The notes beneath the pieces are model-generated. The model was given only the letters and a program-made list of their open reading frames with translations, searched no databases and was not told where the DNA came from. Shown here piece by piece: positions 31,527-40,677 of a stretch of DNA of 64,000 nt; positions within the stretch are counted from its first letter, which is position 1, and each line of letters opens with the position of its first letter. This stretch comes from G020354085 sp964629975 (GTDB lineage: Bacteria > Pseudomonadota > Gammaproteobacteria > Acidiferrobacterales > Sulfurifustaceae): assembly GCA_964629975.1 (NCBI GenBank), contig CAZVUN010000001.1, positions 16,387 through 80,386 on the forward strand. Reading direction: 5' to 3'. Made by a program: the position numbers and the translations under genes.

Positions 31527-32882
31527 TCAGGCCGCCACCTTCGGCAGGTGCTTGATCGACTCCTCGATTGCCGCCTGCGGGTACTCGTAGTCCTCGAGTT
31601 GGCCGGCGAAGTACTTGTCGTACGCCGCCATGTCGAAGTGCCCGTGGCCGGAGAGATTGAACAGGATCACGCGCGGCTCGCCCGACTGCCTGGCGACGAG
31701 CGCCTCGTCGATCGCGGCGCGCACGGCGTGGCACGATTCCGGCGCCGGGATGATGCCCTCGGCGCGCGCGAACTGCACGCCGGCCTCGAAGGTCGGCAAC
31801 TGCTTCACCGCCACCGCCTCGATCAGACCCTCGTGCACCAGCTGCGACACGAGCGGCGAGTCACCGTGGTAGCGCAGCCCGCCGGCGTGGATGCCGGGCG
31901 GCATGAAGTCGTGGCCGAGCGTGTACATCTTCATGAGCGGTGTGTGCCCGACGGCATCGCCGAAATCGTAGGCGTACACGCCCTTGGTGAGCGTCGGGCA
32001 GGAGGCCGGCTCCACCGCCACCAGCCGCACCTTCTTGCCAGCGGCCTTGTCGGCGAAGAACGGAAAGGCGATGCCGCCGAAATTCGAGCCGCCCCCGCAG
32101 CAACCGATCACGACGTCCGGGTAGTCGCCGACCTTGGCCAGCTGCTGCTTCGCCTCCAGCCCGATGATGGTCTGGTGATGCACAACGTGATTGAGCACCG
32201 AGCCGAGGGCGTAGTTCGTGTCCTTGCGCGTGGCCGCCTCCTCCACCGCCTCGGAGATCGCGATGCCGAGCGAGCCGGGGCAGTTCGGGTCCTGCGCCAG
32301 CATCCTGCGTCCGGCCTCGGTGAGATTGGTCGGGCTCGCCAGCACCTCCGCGCCCCAGGTCTGCATCATCGAGCGGCGGAACGGCTTCTGCTCATAGCTC
32401 ACCTTGACCATGTACACGCGCACCTGGATGCCGAACATCTGCCCGGCGAGCGCGAGCGAGGAGCCCCACTGCCCGGCACCGGTCTCGGTGGTGAGGCGGT
32501 GAATGCCGGCCTGCTGGTTGTAATAGGCCTGCGCCACCGCGGTGTTGGGCTTGTGCGAGCCGGCCGGGCTCACGCCCTCGTACTTGTAATAGATCCTGGC
32601 CGGCGTGCCGAGCGCGGCCTCCAGCCGGTGCGCACGGTACAGCGGGCTCGGGCGCCACAGGCGCAGGATCTCGCGCACCGGCTCCGGGATCGGGATCCAG
32701 CGCTCGCCGCTCACCTCCTGCTCGATCAGCTGCGGCGGGAAGATCGCGCCGAGCGCCTGCGGCGGCACCGGCTTGCCGTCCGGCCCGAGCGGCGGCGCCG
32801 GAGGATGCGGCATGTCGGCGATGACGTTGTACCACTGCCTCGGGATGTCGGACTCGTCGAGCAGGATCTTGGTCTGCGCCAT
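31527..32882 (-). CDS. Tryptophan synthase beta-like protein TrpB2
   Basis: A 451-residue PLP enzyme of the TrpB2 group, which is longer than the TrpB1 partner of TrpA and has a distinctive N-terminus ([17 protein letters not shown]). The PLP lysine lies in [14 protein letters not shown], with [13 protein letters not shown] and the phosphate loop [11 protein letters not shown]. TrpB2 condenses indole or phosphoserine with serine without TrpA; some act as salvage enzymes. The ATG at 32882 follows GGAGGAG. A near-consensus FNR box lies about 100 bp upstream. No other trp gene is present. Confidence 0.92.
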   Translation of the reverse strand: MAQTKILLDESDIPRQWYNVIADMPHPPAPPLGPDGKPVPPQALGAIFPPQLIEQEVSGERWIPIPEPVREILRLWRPSPLYRAHRLEAALGTPARIYYKYEGVSPAGSHKPNTAVAQAYYNQQAGIHRLTTETGAGQWGSSLALAGQMFGIQVRVYMVKVSYEQKPFRRSMMQTWGAEVLASPTNLTEAGRRMLAQDPNCPGSLGIAISEAVEEAATRKDTNYALGSVLNHVVHHQTIIGLEAKQQLAKVGDYPDVVIGCCGGGSNFGGIAFPFFADKAAGKKVRLVAVEPASCPTLTKGVYAYDFGDAVGHTPLMKMYTLGHDFMPPGIHAGGLRYHGDSPLVSQLVHEGLIEAVAVKQLPTFEAGVQFARAEGIIPAPESCHAVRAAIDEALVARQSGEPRVILFNLSGHGHFDMAAYDKYFAGQLEDYEYPQAAIEESIKHLPKVAA

Positions 32883-32981
32883 GGGCTCCTCCGGGGGGCG
32901 GTTCATCGTTCGACGCAGCTTCTTTTCAGCCGCGATCGCTGTAGCGGGGAGCATAAATAGACGATCCGCCGCCCGCGCGAC

Positions 32982-32995
32982 TTGATTTCGGTCAA
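32982..32995 (-). promoter_or_regulatory. FNR-like box upstream of trpB2
   Basis: TTGATTTCGGTCAA has one deviation from consensus. The minus-strand TATTTA (32954-32959) is a weak -10 but sits exactly 32 nt from the box centre. It would give a start near 32947 and a 65-nt leader to the trpB2 ATG. Confidence 0.55.
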
Positions 32996-33059
32996 CGCCG
33001 GGCAACGCCGACCGGCAAACCCGGGCCGCAGGCACCGGCCCGGATCAGCGGGGGCGGGG

Positions 33060-33935
33060 TCAGCTCACCCCGTGCTGCTTGAACCACGCCTGCATGCGCT
33101 TCCAGCCGTCCTCGGCCGGCTCCTTGCGAAAGCTCGGGCGATAGTCGGCATGGAAGGCATGCGGCGCGTCCGGATAGATCACGATCTCGGAGCGGCTCTT
33201 CGCCGCCTTGAGATCGTCCTGGAACATCTCGACCACCTCGACCGGAATGCCCTGGTCGGCACCGCCGTACAGGCCGAGCACCGGCGGCTTGATCTCGGCG
33301 GCGAGATCGATCGGCTGCCTGGGATGGAGCTCGTCCTTGTCGCCGGTCAGCCGCCCGTACCAGGCGACACCGGCCTTGAGCTTCGGGTTGTGCGCGGCGT
33401 ACAGCCACACGATACGCCCGCCCCAGCAGAAGCCGGTGATGGCGAGCTTGTCGGCATTGCCGCCGTTCTGCGCGGCCCACGCGGCGGCCGCGTCCAGGTC
33501 GGCGAGCACCTGCGCGTCCGGAACCTTCGATACCACCTTCTCCAGGATCTCCTGCACGTTGGTCATCTTCGAGGTGTCGCCATAACGCGTGAAGGGCTCG
33601 GGGGCGAGCGCGAGATAGCCGAGCTTCGCGAGCCGCCGGCAGGTGTCCTTGATGTACTCGTGCACGCCGAAGATTTCCGACACCACCAGCACGGTCGGCA
33701 GGTTCGTGCCCTTCTGCGGCATGGCGCGGTAGGCGGGGATCTGCCCGTCCGGCACCGGAATCTTCACCTCGCCGGCGAGCAGCCCCTTGTCATCGGTCCT
33801 GATCACGGTCTGCGCCGCGATCGGTTGCGTGGCCACGGCGAACCCGACACCGAGCACGGTCACCACGAACTCGCGGCGCGTGAACTCGGTCCGGGGCCTG
33901 GGACAAAGACTCGCCACGTCGGCTTCAATGCTCAT
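33060..33935 (-). CDS. Tat-exported dienelactone hydrolase-family protein
   Basis: A 291-residue alpha/beta hydrolase of the dienelactone hydrolase family. The N-terminus has a twin-arginine signal ([17 protein letters not shown]), so the enzyme is probably periplasmic, which differs from the cytoplasmic classical enzyme. The nucleophile is Cys in FCWGGR, the acid lies near GGADQ, and the base is the His in PHAFHADYR. The ATG at 33935 places the Tat motif at residue 17. Substrate unknown; DLH members cleave lactones or esters. It is divergent from acpH. Confidence 0.9.
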   Translation of the reverse strand: MSIEADVASLCPRPRTEFTRREFVVTVLGVGFAVATQPIAAQTVIRTDDKGLLAGEVKIPVPDGQIPAYRAMPQKGTNLPTVLVVSEIFGVHEYIKDTCRRLAKLGYLALAPEPFTRYGDTSKMTNVQEILEKVVSKVPDAQVLADLDAAAAWAAQNGGNADKLAITGFCWGGRIVWLYAAHNPKLKAGVAWYGRLTGDKDELHPRQPIDLAAEIKPPVLGLYGGADQGIPVEVVEMFQDDLKAAKSRSEIVIYPDAPHAFHADYRPSFRKEPAEDGWKRMQAWFKQHGVS

Positions 33936-34084
33936 GCTCTGCTCCTCGTGTGGTTCATCGGCACCGGCGCGGGACGTGGCCGGCGGGCGCATCGTACTGC
34001 CGGATCGCACCGGGCACCAAGAGGCGCGCTGTCCATACCCGCGCAATCTGTGCGATCATGGGAAACGCGGCCGGCCACGTTGTC

Positions 34085-34699
34085 ATGAATTACCTCGCGC
34101 ACGCCTTTCTGTCCCAGGAATCCAGCGATGCGCTCGCCGGCGCGCTGCTCGGCGACTTCGTCAAGGGCGCAATCGACCATCGCTACCCGCCGGCGATCCG
34201 CGGCGCGATCCGGCTGCACCGCGCGATTGACCGCTACACCGACCAGCACGCCGTCGTGGAATCGAGCCGCGCGCTGGTCAGCCGCGCGCGCCGGCGCTTC
34301 GCCGGCATCCTGGTCGATGTGTTCTACGATCACTTCCTCGCGGTGCATTGGTCGCGGTTCAGCGCCACACCGCTGCCGGCCTTCACCCGCCGGGTATATG
34401 CCGCGCTGCAGCCGCAGATCGCGAGCTATCCCGAGCGCCTGCAACGCGTCTTGCCGCACATGGCGCGCGAGGACTGGCTTGCCTCCTATGCCGGGCTCGA
34501 CGCGGTCGACGCCGCACTGAACGGCATCGCACGGCGCTTGCACCGCTTTGCGCGCGCCCGTGTGCTCACCGACGCGGTGTGCGAGCTGCGCGACAACTAC
34601 GACGACCTCGAGCGCCAGTTCCTCGCCTTCTTCCCCCAGCTCATCGAATACGCACACGCTTTCAAGGGAAACGGCGCGATGCGCGCCGCGGCGGCCTAG
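34085..34699 (+). CDS. acpH: Acyl carrier protein phosphodiesterase AcpH
   Basis: A 204-residue DUF479-family HD-like phosphodiesterase that removes phosphopantetheine from acyl carrier protein. Typical segments are MNYLAHAFLSQES at the start, GALLGDFVKGAID, and the metal site LHRAIDRYTDQH followed by DVFYDHFLAVHW. Its length matches E. coli AcpH (193). The ATG at 34085 begins the conserved N-terminus; a start at 34058 would add nine residues. A sodC gene follows after 97 bp on the same strand. Confidence 0.9.
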   Translation: MNYLAHAFLSQESSDALAGALLGDFVKGAIDHRYPPAIRGAIRLHRAIDRYTDQHAVVESSRALVSRARRRFAGILVDVFYDHFLAVHWSRFSATPLPAFTRRVYAALQPQIASYPERLQRVLPHMAREDWLASYAGLDAVDAALNGIARRLHRFARARVLTDAVCELRDNYDDLERQFLAFFPQLIEYAHAFKGNGAMRAAAA

Positions 34700-34796
34700 C
34701 CGGACACGCAACGCCGCCATAGAATGGTTCGCGCGGCGCCCGCGTCCCGGTACCGCGCCCATCCACACGCACGCGCCCGCGTGCAAGGAGTCCCGC

Positions 34797-35321
34797 ATGA
34801 ACGGCACTGCCCAGACATTCGCAATCGCGCTGCTGCTGACGTCGTTTGCGACGGCGGCCGGGGAGGCCACCGTCACCATGAACAGAATCGACGCCAGCGG
34901 CGTCGGCGCCGCCATCGGCACGATCGCGCTCGCCGACAGCCCCCAGGGTCTCGTCATCAAACCGGCACTCACCGGTCTGCCGCCCGGCGATCACGGCTTT
35001 CACGTGCACGAGAACCCCGACTGCGGCGCGAAGGAGAAGGACGGCAAGAGGGTCGCCGGGCTTGCGGCCGGCGGTCACTACGATCCCACCAGGAGCGGCA
35101 AGCACGAGGGCCCCAAGGGCCACGGCCATCTCGGCGACCTGCCGGTGCTGGTGGTCGCGGCCAACGGCAGCGCCACGGCGCAGATGACCGCCCCGCGCCT
35201 CAAGCTCGCCGACCTCAAGGGCCGCTCGCTCATGATTCACGAAGGCGGCGACAACTACGCGGATCAGCCCAAGGCCCTGGGCGGCGGCGGTGGCCGCATC
35301 GCCTGCGGCCTCATCAAATAG
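34797..35321 (+). CDS. sodC: Periplasmic copper/zinc superoxide dismutase SodC
   Basis: A 174-residue Cu,Zn superoxide dismutase with a signal peptide (residues 1-20). Metal ligands are visible: H69 and H71 in HGFHVHEN, H94 in GGHYDP, H109 and H111 in GHGHLGD, and H148 in LMIHEGGDNY. The disulfide pair is C76 and C170 in GGRIACGLI, with the active-site Arg at 167. AAGGAG precedes the ATG. It protects the periplasm from superoxide. A palindromic terminator follows the stop. Confidence 0.95.
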   Translation: MNGTAQTFAIALLLTSFATAAGEATVTMNRIDASGVGAAIGTIALADSPQGLVIKPALTGLPPGDHGFHVHENPDCGAKEKDGKRVAGLAAGGHYDPTRSGKHEGPKGHGHLGDLPVLVVAANGSATAQMTAPRLKLADLKGRSLMIHEGGDNYADQPKALGGGGGRIACGLIK

Positions 35322-35348
35322 GCCGCGCACCACGGCGCAGCGCAGCGC

Positions 35349-35379
35349 ACGGGGGTCGATCGACCCCCGTTTGTCCTTT
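35349..35379 (+). terminator. Palindromic terminator after sodC
   Basis: ACGGGGGTCGA and TCGACCCCCGT form a gapless 22-bp palindrome at 35349-35370, followed by TTGTCCTTT. It lies 28 bp past the sodC stop and would fold with a small loop at its centre. Confidence 0.78.
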
Positions 35380-35446
35380 CGGTGACCGCCGCCGGGCAGT
35401 GGCCGCGGCCGCCGCCACGGTATAGGATCGGGCCGGTCGCGTCGCC

Positions 35447-35893
35447 ATGCACCGCCACGCCGAACAACGCCTGCTGCCGTACCCGCGCGAGCAGGTCTAC
35501 CGCGTCGTCGCGGACGTCGAGCGTTATCCGGAATTCGTACCGGGCTGGCGCAGCGTGCGCATTCTGCAACGCGCCGGCGAGGTTGCGGACGTCGAGCAGG
35601 CGATCGGGCTTGGCGCCTTGCGCTTTAAGTTCCAGTCGCGCGCGATCTTTAGCGCGCCCTCGAGCGTCCGCATCCAGACCGACCAGGGACCGTTCCGCGC
35701 CTTCGCGCTCACCTGGCGCTTCGAGCCGGAGCAGCCGCTCGCCTGCCGCGTGCACTTCGAGCTCGCCTTCGAGATGCGCTCGCGGCTCTTCGATCGCGCC
35801 GCCGCCGCCACCTTCGGTGAGGTCGCGCGCCAGGTAGTGAACGCCTTCGAGGAGCGCATCCGGCGCCTGCACGGTCCGACCGCGCATGGCTAG
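35447..35893 (+). CDS. COQ10/START-domain protein of the RatA family
   Basis: A 148-residue SRPBCC-fold protein with the COQ10/RatA signature PYPREQVYRVVADVERYPEFVPGW at residues 11-34. Eukaryotic COQ10 and related bacterial proteins bind ubiquinone and help it function; E. coli RatA has also been described as a ribosome-association toxin. No smpB or ratB is nearby, so the toxin label is not supported by context. The presence of a ubiquinone cluster in the same window fits the lipid-binding role. The stop overlaps that of the convergent LysR gene. Confidence 0.85.
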   Translation: MHRHAEQRLLPYPREQVYRVVADVERYPEFVPGWRSVRILQRAGEVADVEQAIGLGALRFKFQSRAIFSAPSSVRIQTDQGPFRAFALTWRFEPEQPLACRVHFELAFEMRSRLFDRAAAATFGEVARQVVNAFEERIRRLHGPTAHG

Positions 35894-36813
35894 TGCGCCT
35901 GCGGCGCAACCTCGGCAAGCAGCGCGGCGCGCAGCGCCGCATCCTCCAGGCGCCCGAGAAACCACTGCAGGGCGCGCCCCTTGTGGCTGGTGCGCCAGGC
36001 AATCGACAGCGGCGAATCGCTCTGGTTTTCCACCACCTGGCGCAGCACCAGCCGCCCGGCCGCGATCTCCGCCGGCGCCATGTGCGCGGGAATGTAACCG
36101 ACGCCGAGTCCGGCGGCCTGCGCGGCGATCTTGGCGCGCATGGTCGGCACCGTGAACACGTCCTGCCCGGAGATCAGGCCGGCGGTGCGCGGCGGCAGGT
36201 TGCGCGAGCTGTCGGCGGCCGCGACCGCGCAGTACTGCATGATCTGCTCCGGGGCGAGCGGCTCGGGCAGCGCGGCGAGCGGATGATGCGGGGCAATGGC
36301 GAACACGAACCGCAGCACCCCGAGCGGGCGCGTGCTGTAGCCGCCACCGACCGGGCCCTCGCTCGGCGCGCCAATCACGAGATCGGCGCGCCCGCTCGCC
36401 AGCGCATCCCAGGTGCCGCCGAACACCTCGCTCGCCAGGCGCAGGCGCGTGCCGCACTGGCTGGCGTAGAACGCCTCGCACAGCGGGAAGAGCCGCTCGA
36501 TCGGGATGACATCATCGACCGCGATGCGCAGCTCCACCTCGTAACCGGTGGCGACACGCTTGGCGCGCGCCTCGAGTTCGGCCGCCGCATCGAGCAGCCG
36601 GCGGCCCTCGCGCAGGAGCTCGCGCCCGGCCTCGGTCAACTGCGCGCGATGTCCGCTGCGGTCGAAGATCAGGATGCCGAGGTCCTCTTCGAGCTTCTGC
36701 ACCGCGTAGGTGATGGCCGACGGCACCCGGTGCAGTTCCTCGGCGGCGGCCGCGAAGCTGCCCTTGCGCTCGATGGCATCCAGCACGATCAGGGCATCGA
36801 GCGTCAGGCGCAC
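35890..36813 (-). CDS. LysR-type transcriptional regulator
   Basis: A 307-residue LysR regulator. The N-terminal helix-turn-helix spans residues 1-60 (LTLDALIVLDAIERKGSFAAAAEELHRVPSAITYAVQKLEEDLG), then a typical effector-binding domain of two Rossmann-like lobes. The target and coinducer are unknown. It sits between the COQ10-like gene, with which it converges, and the TAXI-TRAP operon on the same strand 135 bp upstream. Control of either is possible but no LysR T-N11-A site was sought systematically. Confidence 0.9.
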   Translation of the reverse strand: MRLTLDALIVLDAIERKGSFAAAAEELHRVPSAITYAVQKLEEDLGILIFDRSGHRAQLTEAGRELLREGRRLLDAAAELEARAKRVATGYEVELRIAVDDVIPIERLFPLCEAFYASQCGTRLRLASEVFGGTWDALASGRADLVIGAPSEGPVGGGYSTRPLGVLRFVFAIAPHHPLAALPEPLAPEQIMQYCAVAAADSSRNLPPRTAGLISGQDVFTVPTMRAKIAAQAAGLGVGYIPAHMAPAEIAAGRLVLRQVVENQSDSPLSIAWRTSHKGRALQWFLGRLEDAALRAALLAEVAPQAH

Positions 36814-36948
36814 GGCATTGTCTCCGAGAAGTGCGGGTGATTATTCGGTGCGCGGGAAACTACTGCAAGCGCGCTCGCGCGAAGCATCCGCCCGCATCGC
36901 GCAGGAGCACTGGCGCCTTTTGGCCGCCCTGCCGCGGCGCCGAGCCGC

Positions 36949-37335
36949 TCAGGGCGCGCCGCAGGGAAAGAGCTCGATGTCGGCCGGCTCGTGAGCCTCA
37001 CGCCCGGTGAGCGCGGACAGCGACCGGCAACCCTGCGCCCAGCACAGCGTGTAGTCCCCGGCCACACCCGAATGGGCGAGGCGCAGCCGCGCCAGCGGTT
37101 CTGTGCGCGGGTGGTATTCCCAGGCGCCGGCGCGGTAACGCGTGCCCGGCGGCACTTCCATGCCGGCGCCGCTGCCGTGCACGCGCGCGGCGAGGAGCTC
37201 GAGCCGATCCGCGCGGATCGCGTAGTCCTCTTCCCAGCGGATTCTCTCCACCGAATGGGTCCAGGCGAGCGTGAAGCGCTCGGCCGGCACGGTCGCCACC
37301 AGCAGCGATGCCACACTCAGGCACAGCCCGATCAT
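36949..37335 (-). CDS. DUF1850 protein linked to a TAXI-TRAP transporter
   Basis: A DUF1850 protein of about 128 residues with an N-terminal hydrophobic signal or anchor (MIGLCLSVASLLVATVPA). The domain core is FTLAWTHSVERIRWEEDYAI, with two cysteines in LCWAQGC and one near the end. DUF1850 genes habitually accompany fused TRAP permeases, and here the ATG overlaps the permease stop by four bases. It may be an accessory exported subunit. Biochemical role unknown. Confidence 0.88.
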   Translation of the reverse strand: MIGLCLSVASLLVATVPAERFTLAWTHSVERIRWEEDYAIRADRLELLAARVHGSGAGMEVPPGTRYRAGAWEYHPRTEPLARLRLAHSGVAGDYTLCWAQGCRSLSALTGREAHEPADIELFPCGAP

Positions 37336-39398
37336 GCGCGCGGTGCGCGACTGCGCCGCCACTGCCAGAGCAGGAATGCCGCGGCCAGGGCCAAGCCGAT
37401 CTCGTCGGTGATGGGCAGCGTCACCACCAGCAGGAACGCGCCTGCCGCCGCGACCATGCGCTCCGCCCAGTGGAGCGGCGCCCACAGGTAACCGATCGCG
37501 GCCGCGCCCCAGAGCCCGACCGCGAGCAGTGCCTTGGCAGTCACGTAGGCAACGGCGAGCGGGCTTGCGGTCTGCAGCAGCAGCGCCGGGTCATAGACCA
37601 TCAGGTACGGCACCACGAAGCCCGCGGCCGCCAGGCGCAGGCACAGCAAGCCGATGCGCATCGGCGGGGCCTTGGCGATGGCCGAGGCGGCAAACGCCGC
37701 AAGCGCCACCGGCGGGGTGAGGTCGGCCATGATGCCGAAGTAGAACACGAACATGTGCGAGGCGAGCAGCGGCACGCCCATCTTGAGCAGCGCCGGGGCG
37801 GCCACGGCGCTGGTGATGATGTAGTTGGGAATGGTCGGCACACCCATGCCGAGCACGAGACTCGTGACCATGGTGAGCGCGAGCGCCGCCAGCAGGTAGC
37901 CGCCGGAGAGGTTGACGATGGTGCTGGCGATCGCGCTTGCCAGCCCGGTGAGCGTGAGGATGCCGACGATCACGCCCACGATCGCGCACGCCACACCGAT
38001 CGACACCGCGCCGAGCGCGCCCTCGATGAGCCCGCGCACCGTCACCTGCAGGGTCTCGCGCCCGCCCCTGAGAAACAGGTTGACCGCGACCAGTGCCCCG
38101 ATCAACACGAACACGATGTGCACGCCGAGCCGGAAGAAGCTCGCCGCCATGACACCGAGCGCGACCCAGAACAGCACGCGCAGGCCGTAGACCCCGATGC
38201 GACCGGCGATCGGCCGCCCGAGGATGATGGCGGCGGTGAGCGCGAGCCCCATCATGCCCGCGAACAGCGGCGTAAATCCGCTGAGCAGCAGATACACGAG
38301 TGCGGCGAGCGGCACGAGCAGCGGCCACTGCTCGCGCAGGGCGCGGCGCATGTCCGGAAGCTCCGCGCGCGGCAGGCCGTGCAGCCCGACGCGCCCGGCC
38401 TCCAAGTGCACCATCCAGAATACCGTGACGAAATACAGCAGTGCCGGGATCGCCGCCGCGCGCGCAATCTCCGCGTACGGCACGTCGATGGTCTCGGCCA
38501 TGATGAAGGCCACCGCCCCCATCACCGGCGGCATGATCTGCCCGCCCATACTGGAAGTGGCCTCGACCGCCCCGGCGAACTCGGCCGAATAGCCGTAGCG
38601 CTTCATGAGACCGATGGTGAACTGCCCGCCCATCACCACGTTCGCTACCCCCGAGCCGTTGATGGTGCCGAACAGCGCCGAGGAGATCACCGACACCTTG
38701 CCCGGCCCGCCGCGCTGCCGCCCGACCAGGCCGAGCGCGATGTCGTTGAAGAACTGGATCATGCCGGCCTGCTCGAGCAGCGCCCCGAACAGGATGAACA
38801 GGAAGATGTAGGTCGCCGACACCAGGGTCGGCGTGCCGTAGATGCCCTCGGTGCCGAGGTAGAGCTGGTTCACCACCTGATCGAAACCGTAGCCGCGGTG
38901 CGCGAGCGCCCCGGGCAGGAATTCGCCCGCCAGCCCGTAGAGCACGAACGCCCCGCAGATCATCGGCAGCGCCAGGCCCATGGCGCGGCGCGCCGCCTCG
39001 AACAGCAGCACCAGCACCGCCGTGCCGGCCACCAGGTCGACGTGGTTCGGCTCACCGGAGCGCTGGATGAGTTCGGTCTCGAATATCCAGTGATAGGTGC
39101 CGAGCGCGAAGGCGACCGCGCCGAGCAGCCAGTCGTACCACGGGATGCGTGCATGCGGGCTGCGCTTGCGTGCCGGATAGAGCACAAAGGCGAGCAGCAG
39201 CAGGAACGCGACGTGCATCGAGCGCAGCACGATGCTCGACACCGGCGAGAAGGCGGCGTTGTAGACCTGCCAGGCGCAGAAGGCGAGCGCGATGGCCCCG
39301 ATCAGGCGCCGGGGAAGGCCGGGCGGGCGGCGCTGGTGCTCATACGCCCCGACCGCGACGGCTTCGGCCGGCGGCGCGCTCTCGGCGACGGCGCTCAC
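37332..39398 (-). CDS. Fused TRAP transporter permease (4TM/12TM, TAXI type)
   Basis: A 688-residue fused permease combining the small DctQ-like and large DctM-like TRAP subunits, with about 18 membrane helices. The N-terminal quarter is the DctQ-like part; the conserved core includes GSGVANVVMGGQFTIGLMKR and MGAVAFIMAETIDVPYAEI, and later MGVPTIPNYIITSAVAAPAL. It forms a sodium-coupled importer with the TAXI binding protein 28 bp upstream. Substrates of TAXI-TRAP systems include glutamate-like acids, but most are unknown. Confidence 0.93.
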   Translation of the reverse strand: MSAVAESAPPAEAVAVGAYEHQRRPPGLPRRLIGAIALAFCAWQVYNAAFSPVSSIVLRSMHVAFLLLLAFVLYPARKRSPHARIPWYDWLLGAVAFALGTYHWIFETELIQRSGEPNHVDLVAGTAVLVLLFEAARRAMGLALPMICGAFVLYGLAGEFLPGALAHRGYGFDQVVNQLYLGTEGIYGTPTLVSATYIFLFILFGALLEQAGMIQFFNDIALGLVGRQRGGPGKVSVISSALFGTINGSGVANVVMGGQFTIGLMKRYGYSAEFAGAVEATSSMGGQIMPPVMGAVAFIMAETIDVPYAEIARAAAIPALLYFVTVFWMVHLEAGRVGLHGLPRAELPDMRRALREQWPLLVPLAALVYLLLSGFTPLFAGMMGLALTAAIILGRPIAGRIGVYGLRVLFWVALGVMAASFFRLGVHIVFVLIGALVAVNLFLRGGRETLQVTVRGLIEGALGAVSIGVACAIVGVIVGILTLTGLASAIASTIVNLSGGYLLAALALTMVTSLVLGMGVPTIPNYIITSAVAAPALLKMGVPLLASHMFVFYFGIMADLTPPVALAAFAASAIAKAPPMRIGLLCLRLAAAGFVVPYLMVYDPALLLQTASPLAVAYVTAKALLAVGLWGAAAIGYLWAPLHWAERMVAAAGAFLLVVTLPITDEIGLALAAAFLLWQWRRSRAPRA

Positions 39399-39426
39399 GA
39401 CGGCGCGGCGGGCGGCGACGCGCCGG

Positions 39427-40380
39427 TTACTTGATCAGGCCGACCTCGCGGTAATACTTCTCGGCGCCCGGGTGCAGCGGGATCGGCATGTCGGCCGCGG
39501 CCTTCTCGCGCTTGATGGCCTTGGCGGCGGCGTGCGCCGCCACCAGCTGGTCGAGGTTTTCATACATCGCCTTGGTCATCTTGTAGACCGTATCGGCGCT
39601 CACGCCCTCGTGGGTGACGAGGAAATTGATGACCGAGGCGGTCGGCACCTCGGCGCTCTGGCCCTTATAGGTATTGGCGGGGATGGTGCCGGCGATGTAG
39701 GCGGCATCACCGATCTTAGCAATCACCTCCGCCGGCACCGGCACGAACACCACATCGACGCTGTTGGCGAGATCGCGCAGCGCCGGGTTGCCGAGGCCCG
39801 CCGATTGCAGGGTGACGTCGATCTGGCGGTTCTTGAGCAGCTCCACCGACTGGTCGTAGGGCAGGTACTCGACCTTGGCGAAGTCGCCGTACTTGATGCC
39901 GGCAGCGCCGAGCACCGCGCGCGCGTTGAGCTCGGTGCCGGATTTCGCCGCGCCCACCGAGATGCGCTTGCCCTTCAGATCGGCGAGCGTCCTGATGCCG
40001 GCGTCGGCGCGCGCCACGATCTGGATGTAGTTCGGATACATCGCGCTGATGCCACGCAGCTTCTTGAGCGGCTGCTTGAAGCCCGCCTCCTCGTTGCCGG
40101 CCCAGGCGAGCGACAGCGAATCGCCCAAGGTGAGCGCCACCTCGCCGCGCCCGGCCTGCAGCAGGTTCAGATTCTCGACCGAGGCCTTGGTCGCCTGCAC
40201 CGAGATCTTGGCCCCGGGCAGCACCTTGCCGTAGACGTTGGACAACGCCACGCCGATCGGATAGTAAATCCCGCTGGTGCCACCGGTCAGGATATTGATG
40301 AACTGCTGGGCCAGTGCCGGCGTGGCGATCGCCACCGTGGCGGCCACTGTGATCAGGATCTTCGCGTATCTGCGGGTCAT
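39427..40380 (-). CDS. TAXI-family TRAP substrate-binding protein
   Basis: A 317-residue periplasmic binding protein with a signal peptide (residues 1-24, ending ALAQ). The TAXI family opening INILTGGTSGIYYPIGVALS is present, followed by QATKASVENLNLLQAGRGEVALTLGD and DLKGKRISVGAAKSGTE. The ATG at 40380 has the strong site CTGGAGGAGAG. It leads a three-gene unit with the fused permease and DUF1850 protein. Confidence 0.94.
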   Translation of the reverse strand: MTRRYAKILITVAATVAIATPALAQQFINILTGGTSGIYYPIGVALSNVYGKVLPGAKISVQATKASVENLNLLQAGRGEVALTLGDSLSLAWAGNEEAGFKQPLKKLRGISAMYPNYIQIVARADAGIRTLADLKGKRISVGAAKSGTELNARAVLGAAGIKYGDFAKVEYLPYDQSVELLKNRQIDVTLQSAGLGNPALRDLANSVDVVFVPVPAEVIAKIGDAAYIAGTIPANTYKGQSAEVPTASVINFLVTHEGVSADTVYKMTKAMYENLDQLVAAHAAAKAIKREKAAADMPIPLHPGAEKYYREVGLIK

Positions 40381-40572
40381 GGCTCTCCTCCAGGACGGGT
40401 TCTGGAGCCGGCCGTTGTTGGTTGCAGAAATAACCGGCCCCGGGGCGGATGGTAGCGAACGGCCCCGCACGGGGCAAAATCAGGCCCCTTGCCTCCCGCA
40501 TGACGAAACCGATGCAAGTGCCGTGTTGCCGCCCCTCGCTTGCCCTTGGCGAGCGTACGGGAATGGCCCGGG

Positions 40573-40593
40573 TCGTTCAGCCGGTCTGAACGA
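40573..40593. promoter_or_regulatory. 21-bp operator-like dyad upstream of the first pirin gene
   Basis: TCGTTCAG (40573-40580) and CTGAACGA (40586-40593) are perfect 8-bp arms around CCGGT. It lies 85 bp before the pirin ATG and far from the TAXI start, so it probably controls the pirin-led gene run. The geometry suits a TetR- or MarR-type dimer. No such regulator is encoded next door. Confidence 0.5.
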
Positions 40594-40677
40594 GTCGGCC
40601 AGATTTTTCCGCTTTTTTCCGCCGCATCCGGCCGCATAGGATAGCGCGTCGCCGGGAAATCCCCCCACGGAGGCAAC

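Noticed and set aside
30837..32960. Plus-strand open frame of 707 codons opposite SDR and trpB2
   Set aside because: Spans two real minus-strand genes and has no family motif, so it is a base-composition artefact.
35447..35893. RatA as the toxin of a toxin-antitoxin pair
   Set aside because: No small antitoxin partner, smpB or ratB is adjacent; the ubiquinone-binding COQ10 reading suits the sequence and the window better.
37308..39434. Plus-strand open frame of 708 codons opposite the TRAP permease
   Set aside because: Its amino acid composition (His, Arg, Gln-rich) is the mirror of a hydrophobic membrane protein and it shows no domain.
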